The notes under the pieces: model-generated | What the model was told of the DNA's origin: nothing | The model's database searches: none | What the model saw: only the letters and a program-made list of their open reading frames with translations | Shown here: positions 35,378-45,628 of the stretch, one piece after another | Layout: each line of letters opens with the position of its first letter | How positions within the stretch are numbered: the first letter of the stretch is position 1 | Position numbers and translations under genes: made by a program | Assembly: GCF_963576615.1 (NCBI RefSeq) | Contig: NC_088712.1 | Location: forward strand, 30,967,870-31,031,869 | Source of the DNA: Watersipora subatra | Taxonomy: Eukaryota > Bryozoa > Gymnolaemata > Cheilostomatida > Watersiporidae | DNA length: 64,000 bases | Direction: 5' to 3'

Positions 35378-36142
35378 AGAAAGGAAAAGGATTCAGCCTT
35401 GTACACTAATACTACTACAAAAGGTCTGTATAACGAAAGAGGTTCACTACTACCATTCCTATAAAAATCAATACTGTTGCATAAGCTGAGCTCAGGATAT
35501 TTTGTGAGCTGTATCGAGCGAATTTTAATATTTTAAGACTATGACAAGTGTGATCTAAAGTCTTGGTTGAATACAAAATATATTATGTTTATTTACCTGC
35601 GTTTTATCCAGCAAATCATTGCCTTTGTACATTTGTTGTAAGTATGTAGGTGCTAGCGCGAATATATTTAAAGAGTACTGTATCAAAAAGGATACATTTC
35701 AAGACAAAAAACAAGTAACTTTCTCAGAAAGAATCTTCTTATAAAAGTTCATTTGCTTACCAAAACCCTATGTTACATACTATTCTACGCAGCCAATAGA
35801 GTCCCAAAACTGTTATACCATCATAAAAGGTTATTTAGTTAAAACATTAATTCTTGGATAGGCCGCAAAACGCAAGGATGCCAAGTGTATACGAATGATA
35901 CTACATGTACTTGCAAGGTAAAGTCAATGTGTTAAGATAGCTTTAGTAATGGTCATGATGAGAAGATCAACCTTACTCCAGACATCTTTCTGAAAAAGGT
36001 ATATAAGCAAAAAAGTGGCATGTCCTGTTTAACATTGCACGAGCCAAAGGTTTGTTGTAGATACATATTATTTTCAAATAGCATGATTGTTTTTTTTTTT
36101 GAACGAATGACATCAATGAAGTAAGATAGAAAAAAAGCTTAC
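35378..36142. other. Stretch without recognised feature
   Basis: No exon or element end recognised; a poly-T run at 36090-36099. Confidence 0.4.
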
Positions 36143-36327
36143 CAAAAGTCTCAAGCTCTTACATTGACAGCAATGATCATTGGCATAGTGAAAATGTAGT
36201 GGGTAGCCGTGGCTGCGCCTAGACACCACGGTTAGAATATCATACGAGTCTAATTGCTTAACTATCATTTTGTGTGTGCCATTTAACTCCCATTTACTTT
36301 TTGGCATCAGCTGGTTTGCTTCTGAGT
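36143..36327 (-). CDS. Candidate isolated exon, function unknown
   Basis: Minus strand between acceptor aattgaaag and donor cttttg|gtaagc: two bases plus 61 codons reading DSEANQLMPKSKWELNGTHK, then VKQLDSYDILTVVSRRSHGY, then HFHYANDHCCQCKS. The composition looks protein-like and GC content is higher than the flanks. A second donor (tcaat|gtaaga) lies inside. No family or partner exon recognised; could be a fragment of a repetitive element ORF. Confidence 0.3.
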
Positions 36328-36605
36328 CTTTCAATTACAGACATTTACTTGATCACAAAGTCTTTTCTATGTAAGCTTTCTCTATAACAGGTTTGCCATA
36401 CACTATGTGAAGGTTCTGATATTTTGGCTCAGAATTAAATATCAACCAGCATTCACTGCCATTCAGTACGGTATTTACATGAGACAAGCAGTGCGAATAA
36501 ATATGGCTTTACTTACCAATAGACCTCTCGAGCTAGTGGTAAATAATGCTCAACAGCTCACATAAACATTAGCTTGACGGCTGATTTTCTACTAATATAA
36601 CTTAT

Positions 36606-36870
36606 TGTAACATTCTATGTATATTCTATGCATCCGCGCCTTCTAACTCTACTAATCACGTGGCTCTAATTATAATATTATGAGTTAGCTTTATCAGCTT
36701 TGTATTATACTGTGTGTTAGCTTTATCAGCTTTGCTTTATCAGCTTTGTTTATAACTACGTGTCTTGTACTGAAACTTTCTCTTCTGGTCTAGACCTGCG
36801 AACAATAAACTGCGTTTCAATTCTCCAAGCAATATTCCTTACTTGAGCAACTTAGAACCAACATATTACA
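36606..36870 (+). mobile_element. Solo LTR, 265 bp
   Basis: Starts TGTAACATTC, ends CATATTACA (TG..CA with TGTAA/TTACA inverted ends), flanked by perfect CTTAT duplications (36601-36605, 36871-36875). It contains a ttagctttatcagctttg triplication and an aataaa poly-A signal (gaacaataaactg) near the 3' side. No internal region remains, implying LTR-LTR recombination. The family is different from the two intact elements beside it. Confidence 0.85.
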
Positions 36871-37086
36871 CTTATCAGCGTATTAAGATGTAGTGATTCA
36901 TCGCAATGACTTATGCAATCGGTGATAGCGAGTTGCGGAAATCAACGTAAGCTGACATGTTACATTTTCATGCCGACTAATGTTGACAGCACTTTCAGCT
37001 CCATGTATACATGAAACAGCCCAAGTACCTAATTGCTATCGATACGATCCAACAGTCGCCGTATTAAGAAAAGTCTATGTATCAGT

Positions 37087-37394
37087 TGTTAAGTATCAAT
37101 CAGGACCGATGTCACGTAACTAAATTAGTAATTAACTATATTCTATCTCATACATTGTTATATGCATGTATTATTCTTACATTACATTTTACTTGCTAAT
37201 AGTTTCTGCTTCAGCCAATTATATTAATTGTTACAATCATCATTATGATCAACTTCCTGTTTTTCTGTTTCAATTCGATATACAGCCAATACATGTAGAT
37301 TCAAACACCGAATATTATCTCGCTGAACCTGCATATTTTATTGACATCTAACTATAAGAATTTACAGATGGCAACACCAAAGTATAACTCAACA
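37087..37394 (+). repeat. 5' LTR of the copia element
   Basis: TGTTAAG..CTCAACA. It includes the gag start ATG at 37368 and nine gag codons, so the N-terminus of gag is LTR-encoded. Confidence 0.93.
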
Positions 37395-40300
37395 GGTTAT
37401 GGACCCAGGAATCGCCTACATTTCGATGGAGAGACACAATCATACGATATATGGGAGACAAGATTTTTAAACTATCTCTACTCTTGTGACACTGACATGC
37501 ACGAAGCAATTCTTCCACGGGATGTAAACAAGACTGATTCAGAAAATTTTGCTGATAAGAACAGAAAGGCATACGCAGAGCTAGTACAAGTGTTAGATGA
37601 CAGATCTCTGCAACTTATCATGAATGACGCTCGAAACGATGGCCGGAAAGCTCTCGAAACTTTACGACAACATTACGCGAGCACCGAAAAACCGAGAATT
37701 ATGACATTATACGAAGAACTTACGACCATAGTCATGCGCGAAACTGAGGATGTAACGGATTATTTAATACGAGCTGAAAAGGCTGCCACTGGAGTGCGAT
37801 CGGCAGGTGAGATTATATCAGACAATCTCATAATCGCTATGTTATTAAAAGGGCTACCCGAGACGTTCCATTCATTTGTTGTAGTACATATTCAAACCTC
37901 TGCAGTAAAAACACTCACCGAATTTAAGGCTGCACTAAATAATCATGCTAACACAGAGGCGGTGCGTGCCCCTACACATGCCACAGCAATGGCTTCAAGA
38001 AATTATACTCCTTAAAAACAATCGCATCAATCTGCGAATGTTAGAAACAAGCAGCAATGTTTGTCCTGCGGAGGTACTGATGGGCACAAATCTAGGGAGT
38101 GTAGATTCAAATCAAAACTACACTGTACATACTGTAACAAACCAGGGCACGTAGAAGACGTTTGTTTTTCTAAAAGGAAAGAGGATTCATGGTCACCATC
38201 ACAAAGAACGACAGCCAATGCGCTGGCCGACTACTCATTTACCACTAGCGTCACAAATGCAAGCACCACTTCTGATAGCAAACAAGTACACGACCAACTG
38301 CTAGTAGACTGTGGAGCTACATGTCACATCATTAATTATGCTGACCACTTCATATCTTTCGACCACAGGTTCAATCCTAAACAGCACTACATTCAATTAG
38401 CAGATGGCCGCTGAAGCAATAATCTAGCCACAGCTAGAGGTGTGGCTGAATTTCACATCACCGATTCAGATGGCAGAATATGCAGAATAAAGCTGACCAA
38501 CGCCTTACTCGCACCCGAGTTTCCAACCAGTCTATTCTCTGTGCGTGCAGCCACTGACACTGGGGCTCATGTTACATTCACCCAAGGTACAGCATACTTA
38601 ACATCACATAATACTAAATTCAACATAACCAGACACGGGCAACTTTATTTCCTACCGACATGCCACACCGACTCGGCATGCCACACCACCGACTCGACAT
38701 GCCACACCACCAACCCAACATGCCACACCACCGACCCGACATGCTACACCGACACGACATTCTCTGTACGAACAATAGATGAAGGGCATGAAACACTAGG
38801 CCATATGAATTACGACGACATCGTTCAACTACAATCTGCGACTCGCGGCATGACGGTCATCAACAGCAAATCAGGACGCACTTGTTCAACTTGCAAAGAA
38901 AGCAAAATGTCCCGACAACCAGCTTCATGCGACGAGCAACCAATACGAGCTACGAAGCCCTTAGAGCGAGTACACAGTGACGTATGTGGACCTATAGATC
39001 CATCATCACGGGAAGGTCACAAGTACGTCATTAATTTCATAGATGAGTTTTCTAGCATGCACTTCATATACAATCTACGAACCAAGGACGAGGCTGCCAC
39101 AGCCCTCAAACAATTCATAGCCGACGTCGCTCCCATTGGCAAAGTAACCGAGTTACACAGTGACAATGGTGGAGAGTATGTGGGCAGTACATTCAAGTCA
39201 ATTTTACAAGACAGAGGAATCAAACACACAACCACTGCTCCATACTCGCCATACCAGAATGGGAAATCAGAGCACTCATGGCGCAGCCTTCTGGACATGG
39301 CCCGATGCCTTTTGTCTGACTCCGAATTACCTAAATCGTTTTGGTCATACGCTGTACGATACGCACAATACCTTCGCAATCGATCTTATCAACGCCGAAC
39401 TAAAGCAACCGCCTATGAATTATTCACCGACATAAAACCAAACATGAAGAACATTCACAAATTTGGTTCACCCTGCACAATCTACGTTGAAACTAATAAG
39501 CAAAAACTTGATTCACGTGGACAACCCGGCACCTTTTTAGGCATAAACCCATTAAATCAAGGCTATTTCGTTCTCAGTAGTAAGAACAACAGTATTCTAA
39601 CATCGCGCAATGTACATTTTCATAGCGGGCCATCGCAGATAAAAGAACCAAACGCATGGACTGATGACATCGAAGACGCAGTTCCTATCCTGCCTCATAG
39701 TCAAAACACAAATCCTGTACAACCACAGAATCAAGAACATACAACACCTACACAAAATACTGACGCAACACAACCACCAAGACCCCAGAGGGATACCAGA
39801 CGACCTAAATACCTTGATGATTATCAGATGCTTACACACGTCGATTATGCTTGCGCTGTTTTGCCGTTTTTACCCACTTCATATGAAGAAGCAACCAGAT
39901 CAGAAGATGCAGGTAAATGGCAGGCAGCCATGGACAAGGAAATGAAAGCGCTTTCCGACAACGACACCTGGCAAATCACAACACTACCTGATAAATGAAG
40001 TGAAATCAAAGGTCGGTGGGTCTACACGATCAAACAGGGCAAAAATGCTGGAGAAGTACAGTACAAAGCGCGATACGTAGCACGTGGATATTCTCAGATA
40101 CAGGGCATCGACTACGACGACACGTATTCGCCTACAACACGATTTACCTCGATACGCGCACTCTTGCAGATCGCTGCAAATGAGCAATTACACCTTCATC
40201 AGCTAGACGTCAAGGGGGCGTACCTCAACGCTCCAATCGACAAAGAGATTTATGTCCAACAACCTCCGCGTTACGAACAGACATCACCTGATGGAAGCTA

Positions 40301-41420
40301 CCAAACCTGCCTGCTACAAAAGTCACTATATGGATTAAAACAAAGCGGTCGAAATTGGCACACATCCTTGACCGACTTTCTCAAGTCACAAAAATTTACA
40401 CCGAACGATAATGACGCATGCGTTTACTCCAAGATTGTCAACAGCACAAAAGTAATGATACTCTTCTGGGTAGATGACATAGTTATTGCTAGCAGCGATT
40501 TGCAACAGATCGCCGAAGTGAAGCAAGCCCTACACAACCGATTTCGCATGGATGATCGGGGAGAGTTGAAGTGGTTCCTCGGTATTGACTTTAAACACAC
40601 TCGGAACGGATACCAAATGAGTCAAGAACGCTACGTCAACGGCATACTCACACGCTTCAACATGACTGAGTGCAATCCAGTAAGCACACCAGCATACAAA
40701 GATACACAACTCCATAAAGCAACAGACGAGGAGTACCAAGCGTTTTTAGCTTCCAAGTTCCCGTACAGGCAAGCTATCGGTAGTCTCATCTATCTTATGA
40801 CCGCAACTAGACCAGACATCAGCTGGGTAACATCTAAATTATCTCAGTACCTCGATAAACCTAGTCTATCACACGTTGCAGCCGTAAAACATCTATTTCG
40901 CTATTTAAAATCTACCAAGTCCTACTGCATCATGTTTACACCTTCAAATGGAACCCTCACGATGTACACCGACTCCGACTGGGCAGGCGATACAACCGAT
41001 CGTCGATCAACTAGTGGTTTTATCGCTACACTAGGAGGAGCACCAATTAGTTGAAAGACTCGCAAACAACCTACAGTGGCTCTATCTTCCTGCGAGGCGG
41101 AGTATATGTCCCTTGCAGAAGGCACTAAGGAAGCATTGTATCTGAGAAGCTTCTGCATATCGCTAGGCATTCAGATTTCAGAAACTACGCCGCTCTACTG
41201 TGACAATCAAGGCGCTCTGGCTCTCGCAAGCAACACTTGCAGTCAGCACAACCGTACAAAACACATTGATGTGCGTTATCATTTTGTTAAAGAACAGGTC
41301 AATGTTAACTATCGTCATGTACCATCCGCCGACAACCTCACCGATATACTTACCAAGCCACTCAGTGCCGCAGCACATCGTGAAGCGACACGCATGCTCC
41401 AGATTGAGAGGGCGTGTTAA
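37368..41420 (+). pseudogene. Copia gag-pol polyprotein, four in-frame stops
   Basis: One frame throughout. Gag: MATPKYNSTGYGPRNRLHFD onward (reads through the primer site), with zinc knuckles CLSCGGTDGHKSREC (X5 spacing, unusual) and CTYCNKPGHVEDVC. Protease: LLVDCGATCHI (DCGA in place of the usual DSGA). Integrase: H-x3-H..C-x2-C finger (HETLGHMN..CSTCKESK), then the D, D and E of HSDVCGPID, HSDNGGEY and PYQNGKSEHSW. RT: YVARGYSQIQGIDY, QLDVKGAYLNA, LYGLKQSGRNW and catalytic WVDDIVIAS. RNase H: TDSDWAGD, SSCEAEY and CDNQGAL. Stops: TAA 38013-38015, TGA 38412-38414, TGA 39996-39998, TGA 41052-41054. The natural terminator TAA 41418-41420 lies inside the 3' LTR. The last TGA sits at the normally invariant Trp of GGAPISW. 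Not expressible as a full polyprotein unless stops are suppressed. Confidence 0.93.
38660..38757 (+). repeat. Coding 21-bp repeat inside copia pol
   Basis: About four to five copies of a 7-codon unit (TCHTTDP, ACHTTDS, TCHTTNP) between protease and integrase, in frame, giving a Cys/His/Thr-rich linker. Confidence 0.85.
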
Positions 41421-41722
41421 GTATCAATCAGGACCGATGTCATGTAACTAAATTAGTAATTAACTATATTCTATCTCATACATTGTTATATGCATGTATT
41501 ATTCTTACATTACATTTTACTTGCTAATAGTTTCTGCTTCAGCCAATTATATTAATTGTTACAATCATCATTATGATCAACTTCCTGTTTTTCTGTTTCA
41601 ACTCGATATACAGCCAATACATGTAGATTCAAACACCGAATATTATCTTGCTGAACCTGCATATTTTATTGACATCTAACTATAAGAATTTACAGATGGC
41701 AACACCAAAGTATAACTCAACA
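41415..41722 (+). repeat. 3' LTR of the copia element
   Basis: Same length as the 5' LTR; differences are C/T at about 41442, T/C in caactcg and C/T in tatcttg. It ends in the first codons of gag (ATG at 41696) and is followed by TCAGT. Confidence 0.93.
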
Positions 41723-41948
41723 TCAGTTAATAGAGCTAGGTGGTTATTTGGCTAGTTCCTCATGGCGTAAGACAAAAGTATTTGTGCATTCCTACTCACT
41801 TTTAAATAGCTAGTTATTGCTGCTTGACAATGATATTATTTGTAAAATAAATAAAAAATAAAAAATATTTGGTCTTTTTGTTAAATCAAAAATATGTTTA
41901 ACCCTATTACTCCGCTTTTTATGACACAATAATGACCAGTGCCAGCTA

Positions 41949-42179
41949 TGTTGTATTATGGGATTTGTTAGGCTCAGGCTATATTGGTGTCTGAGCTCAA
42001 GGCAGCACAGGTGGTCTTGGTAATGACGGTGTGTGCATAAAGCTGGATAAAACTAGTGGGTAAAGCTAGTAGATTAGCTAGTGTAAGGCAGTATCGGGGA
42101 GGATATAAGGAAGTTCAAAAGACAGAGGCTCTTCTTCATCTTCACATCAGTACATGTGAGTACATTGATTTATACAACA
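41949..42179 (+). repeat. 5' LTR of the gypsy element
   Basis: TGTTGTATTATGGG to TTATACAACA, with perfect 7-bp inverted ends. Confidence 0.9.
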
Positions 42180-42453
42180 TGGCGCAGTTGACGAAGCTCT
42201 GATTTTTTTTCTTGTGCGTTATCATTAGCGAACATTTTTCTGGTTACGGATTAAGTTTAACGGTTGATTAGACCCTTTCACGAGCGTGCAGGTGAGGTGA
42301 CGTGAGGTAGGGTGGTGTTGTGAGGCGTTGTAGCTGTAAAGCATCGGCATAAATTTAGATATTTATTAAGTGTTTGGAGGTAAGAATTACATTAAATTTA
42401 TACGAGTGAGGTAGAGTAAATTTGTGGCGAGAGGTATATTGTGTTGTGCAGGG

Positions 42454-43691
42454 ATGGATAGTGGTTTTCCGAAGCTGGTGTTCGATGAGCACGGTGATGG
42501 CTCGAGGGAACGATTTATAGATGAGCTGAATTTGTGCATTGAGACTGCTGTTGAGAGAAGAGGTTATGAAGGTGAAGGTGGCAATGGATGCCCTCTTATG
42601 AGAGGTAGAGCTAGGTTAGTGCCACTATTGTGAGCTATTGGACACAGTGGTAGAGAAGTATCGAGGAGTGCAGGGTTTAACATAGATAGTGCAAATTCTA
42701 CTTATGAAGAGGCAGTGGAGGTTTTGCAGGATTATTATGGTAGACAAGAGAGTACGTTTGTAAAAGGGCATAAGTTTCTTACGGCTGGGCAGGCACTTGG
42801 CAAAAGTGATAGAGAATACTCACAACGGGTAGAGAGTTTGAGCAGATATGCTGAGGTGGCTAATAACAACGATAGAGTAAGGTTCGCCGTTATAGTGGCG
42901 GTAAACGGGTTGAGAGATAAAGAAGTAAGTAGAGATTTGATGAAGAACGCCAATCTGACTTGGGAGTTGTTACATGAGGCATTGAGGGCTTGTGAGATGG
43001 CAAATCATTCAGACAGGTTCGTGAGAGCAGATAGTAGAGGTAGGGATTTAAAAAGTGAGATTAAAAAAGAGGTAGCAAGGGTATCAGAGTGCGGCAGTCG
43101 TGCACAGTATCGAAGTAATGGTAGAGATAGAAGCTACGATTCACCGGGTAGATCTTCCCCTAGAGGTAGCCTTAGGAGTAGTAGAAGGTATTGTGGTAAT
43201 AGTAGTGAGGAGCATGATACTAGTAGGTATGGGACAAGAGGCCGGGAGTATAACAAGGACAGTGACAGTAGGAAGTATAGAGACAATAGCAGAGAGAGGC
43301 ATGTCTCTAGACATAGAGCAAACAGTAGAGTGAAGATAGAGTGTGCTACAATTGCAAGCGTAGTGACCATGAGATGCAGAGTTGTCCCTCCATTAAATGT
43401 TTTTGTTGTGGGCAACGAGGACACTTATCCCGACATTGCGGAGATAAGAGTTGAAAAGTAGGGTATGGCAGTCGAGATAGCAGTAGAGAGATGTATTGGG
43501 GCAGAGAAAGTCTTCATGACGTAAGGGATAAGTGGAATAGACCCAGAGATTACAGCATGAACAGGTATGAGAGAGACAGTTGGTTTGAGAAGCGAGAGAC
43601 AGATAGGTATGATGAAAGGTGCAGTGACAGTAGAAAGGGTAAAAGTGCAAGATTTGCTGGCTATAGAGATAAATATGGTGAAGATCAATGA
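42454..43691 (+). pseudogene. Gypsy gag, interrupted
   Basis: ATG 42454 (MDSGFPKLVFDEHGDGSRER). TGA at 42631-42633 lies where the related minus-strand gag has Gly. The same frame resumes to 43461 (LNLCIE, TFVKGHKFLTAGQALGKSDR, VNGLRDKEVSRDL, LTWELLHEALRACEM), followed by an Arg/Ser/Asp-rich basic region. The two CCHC knuckles CYNCKRSDHEMQSC and CFCCGQRGHLSRHC (43344-43439) are in another frame, so a frameshift lies near 43330. In that frame TGA occurs at 43452-43454 and 43689-43691. Gag packages RNA in virus-like particles; this copy cannot make a full protein. Confidence 0.85.
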
Positions 43692-44387
43692 CTAGGCCAG
43701 AAAATTGTGCAGTATTTAAAAGTTAATGAAGTAAATGTGGAGTTTACGTTTAATACTGGGGCTGAGGTGTCAATAGTAACCGAGGCAACAGCCAATAAAT
43801 TGAACCTACGGTTAAAGAAACCGTCGACAGTTTTAAAAACTGCTGATGGTAGTGAGTTAAGAGATGTGCAAGTGTCTATGGGGTATGATAGAGAACACAG
43901 TCATGATGAGGTAAGGGAAGGTGCCAAAAAAGTAGCTGAACCAGTGTCTGTAATGGAAAAGGTTTGCTCTTTTTTAGCTGAGGTATCCAGCAATGGAATG
44001 TTAGACAGAGAAGGTCATGAGAAAAAGGTAGCAGAGATTGAAAGAGAGGAAAGGGAGGTGCGGAGGAAGTCGAAGGAGAAGTTGGCTAAGCTGAAAGCCA
44101 AACGGGAGGCAGCAGTCATGGAGTTGGAAAATGTCAAGGCATTCAGGGTAGTGGTGCAGGAGTTAGCCGAGGTTCAGAGGAGAATTGCTGGTAGCCGACC
44201 TGCACGGGTTGCAGGTGAGGTCGAGCTAGATAGGTCTGGGCCTATGCCAACTCCCAGCTCTGTGGTGCCATCCCCCGTGCAGCCCCGGTGGAGACCTCCC
44301 ACAGGAAGCCTGTCGAGTCTGCCTCTTATTGGGGAGAGCGAGGTAAAGACGGAAGCGACAGAGATGAGGTTGAGGAGTCATTACTGA
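43692..44387 (+). CDS. Gypsy protease start fused in frame to a coiled-coil C-terminal domain
   Basis: An uninterrupted frame continues from the TGA at 43689-43691. Residues YLKVNEVNVEFTFNTGAEVS correspond to the retropepsin start, but the catalytic Asp of DTGA is Asn (NTGA). After about 40 residues the frame passes without a break into a charged heptad-rich segment (EREEREVRRKSKEKLAKLKA) and a Pro/Ser-rich tail ending EMRLRSHY. In intact gypsy elements RT, RNase H and integrase separate these parts, so a large in-frame deletion is inferred. The C-terminal part may be the end of pol or a separate third ORF product. The frame is open, but whether it is translated is unknown. Confidence 0.65.
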   Translation, partial: LGQKIVQYLKVNEVNVEFTFNTGAEVSIVTEATANKLNLRLKKPSTVLKTADGSELRDVQVSMGYDREHSHDEVREGAKKVAEPVSVMEKVCSFLAEVSSNGMLDREGHEKKVAEIEREEREVRRKSKEKLAKLKAKREAAVMELENVKAFRVVVQELAEVQRRIAGSRPARVAGEVELDRSGPMPTPSSVVPSPVQPRWRPPTGSLSSLPLIGESEVKTEATEMRLRSHY

Positions 44388-44720
44388 CCCAACCAAAAGA
44401 CTCCGGGCTCGTCAGGGTTGGTGGAAGTAGTGTTGGAGATGTTGGTGGAAGTAGTGTTGCTAGTGACAGTGGTCACGGTAAAAGTATTGGTAGCGGCGGA
44501 GGTCAGAGGGATGGAAAAGCCAGTGCAGACTGGCAATGGAGCTGGCAGTAGCGAGAAGAGTAATTTAGATGGTGGCACAGGGTCAGACAAGCCAGAGGCA
44601 TAGCCTATGGAGACTGCCCTAACGGAGTCAGGTAACGAGGAACACAAGTAAGGTAAGTTACTACGTCTGCTTGTTAGTAGTGATGGAGTGGCCCAAAACA
44701 AAAAGAAAAAAGAGAGGGCA
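44388..44720 (+). other. Gypsy 3' untranslated region and polypurine tract
   Basis: Contains a tandem ggtggaagtagtgttg repeat (44421-44462) and ends in the A/G-rich tract aaaaagaaaaaagagagggc before the 3' LTR. Confidence 0.6.
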
Positions 44721-44968
44721 TGTTGTATTATGGGATTTGTTAGGCTCAGGCTATATTGGTGTCTGAGCTCAAGGCAGTACAGGTGGTCTCGGTAATTACG
44801 GTGAGTGCATAAAGCTGGATAAAGCTAGTGGGTAGTAGATCTGTGTGCTAGTGTGCAAGTAGATTAGCTAGTGTGAGGCAGTGTGGGGGAGGATATAAGG
44901 AAGTGTAAAGACAGAGGCTCTTCTTCATCTTCACATCAGTACATGTGAGTACATTGACTTATACAACA
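44721..44968 (+). repeat. 3' LTR of the gypsy element
   Basis: Same ends as the 5' LTR; longer by 17 bp and with several substitutions, so this insertion looks older than the copia insertion. Confidence 0.9.
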
Positions 44969-45404
44969 AGCTAGGCTATTAGTTGCAAGCAAGCCTATTT
45001 CAAAAAAAGAAACATATTTCCGAATCAATTATGGACGCTGCTAGACCAGCAACATGTATTGCATAGTGTAACTAGCTGCATTGCCCGTCTACAGAAACAG
45101 ATTCAGGTGCAGCATAAGGTTTATTGAAAGTTGTCTTTCATACTGTAAAACAACTCCAAATATGCGGTCTACTGAAATTGTTGTCCTAATCAGAGAATGC
45201 ATGCACATATACATGTCAATGCTGGCGAGAACAATGGAAATCTGCAATGCGTCTTACAGCTAGATGCGTGTAAAATCTAGTAAATATTCTAGATTCATGT
45301 GTCTAGATTCATGCATCCGTTCACCCTCGTCTATATTTGCAGTTGACAATCGCGCACTTCTGCCGCTAAGCCCCCGCCTCGGCTGACCAGTCTTTACCCG
45401 CCGA

Positions 45405-45628
45405 GCAGTTGACAATCGCGTTCTTGCACTCGCCTCGCAATCAATCGCTTCGCACTCGCAATCAATCGCCTTGCAATCAATCGGCCCACACCCGCCTCGC
45501 AATCAATCGCCTTGCACTCTCCTCGCAATCAATCACCTCGCACTTGCCTTGCAATCACCTCCCACTCGCCTCGCAATCAATTGCCTCGCACTCGCTTTGC
45601 AATCAATCACCTTGCACTCTCAACTAAT
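45405..45628. repeat. About 25-bp tandem repeat (cgcctcgcaatcaatcgcct)
   Basis: About nine irregular copies of a unit like cgcctcgcaatcaatcgcct plus tgcact, GC-richer than the surroundings and rich in CpG. Confidence 0.85.

Larger units (their letters stand above)
37087..41722 (+). mobile_element. Complete copia (Ty1/copia) LTR retrotransposon, 4636 bp
   Basis: Both LTRs are 308 bp (37087-37394, 41415-41722), begin TGTTAAG, end CTCAACA, and differ at about three positions, so insertion is recent. The target duplication is TCAGT (37082-37086, 41723-41727). The primer-binding site GGTTATGGACCCAG (37395-37408) matches the complement of the anticodon arm of initiator Met-tRNA, the copia-style half-tRNA primer, with one mismatch. 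The polypurine tract gattgagagggcg precedes the 3' LTR. It encodes one gag-pol frame broken by four stop codons and no frameshift. Confidence 0.95.
41949..44968 (+). mobile_element. Gypsy-type LTR element lacking RT/RNase H/integrase, 3020 bp
   Basis: LTRs 41949-42179 (231 bp) and 44721-44968 (248 bp) start TGTTGTA and end TACAACA. The 3' LTR has an extra gtagatctgtgtgctagtg stretch. Target duplication AGCTA at 41944-41948 and 44969-44973. Just after the 5' LTR tggcgcagttgacg is the likely primer site; a purine-rich tract at 44698-44720 precedes the 3' LTR. The interior holds gag, the start of a protease joined in frame to a coiled-coil-like C-terminal region, and a 330-bp non-coding tail. 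pol is deleted. Confidence 0.9.
36511..45063. repeat. Dispersed repeat family A, copy 2 (carrier of three LTR insertions)
   Basis: The repeat parts are 36511-36605, 36871-37086, 41723-41948 and 44969-45063, together about 620 bp, colinear with copy 1. They are separated by a solo LTR, a copia element and a gypsy element. Each insertion has a 5-bp duplication, and copy 1 supplies the empty sites (cttatcggcg, tattagttaat, ggcacctaggc). Confidence 0.85.

Noticed and set aside
38013-41054. Reassigned TGA=Trp code read from the copia frame
   Set aside because: Only one of the three TGA sites is at an invariant Trp; others fit Arg CGA, and host exons such as the SMPDL exons use TGG for conserved Trp. 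Mutation is simpler.
45081-45263. Small plus-strand frame beginning MPVYRNRFRC
   Set aside because: No homology, no splice support; short chance frame beside the family-A end.
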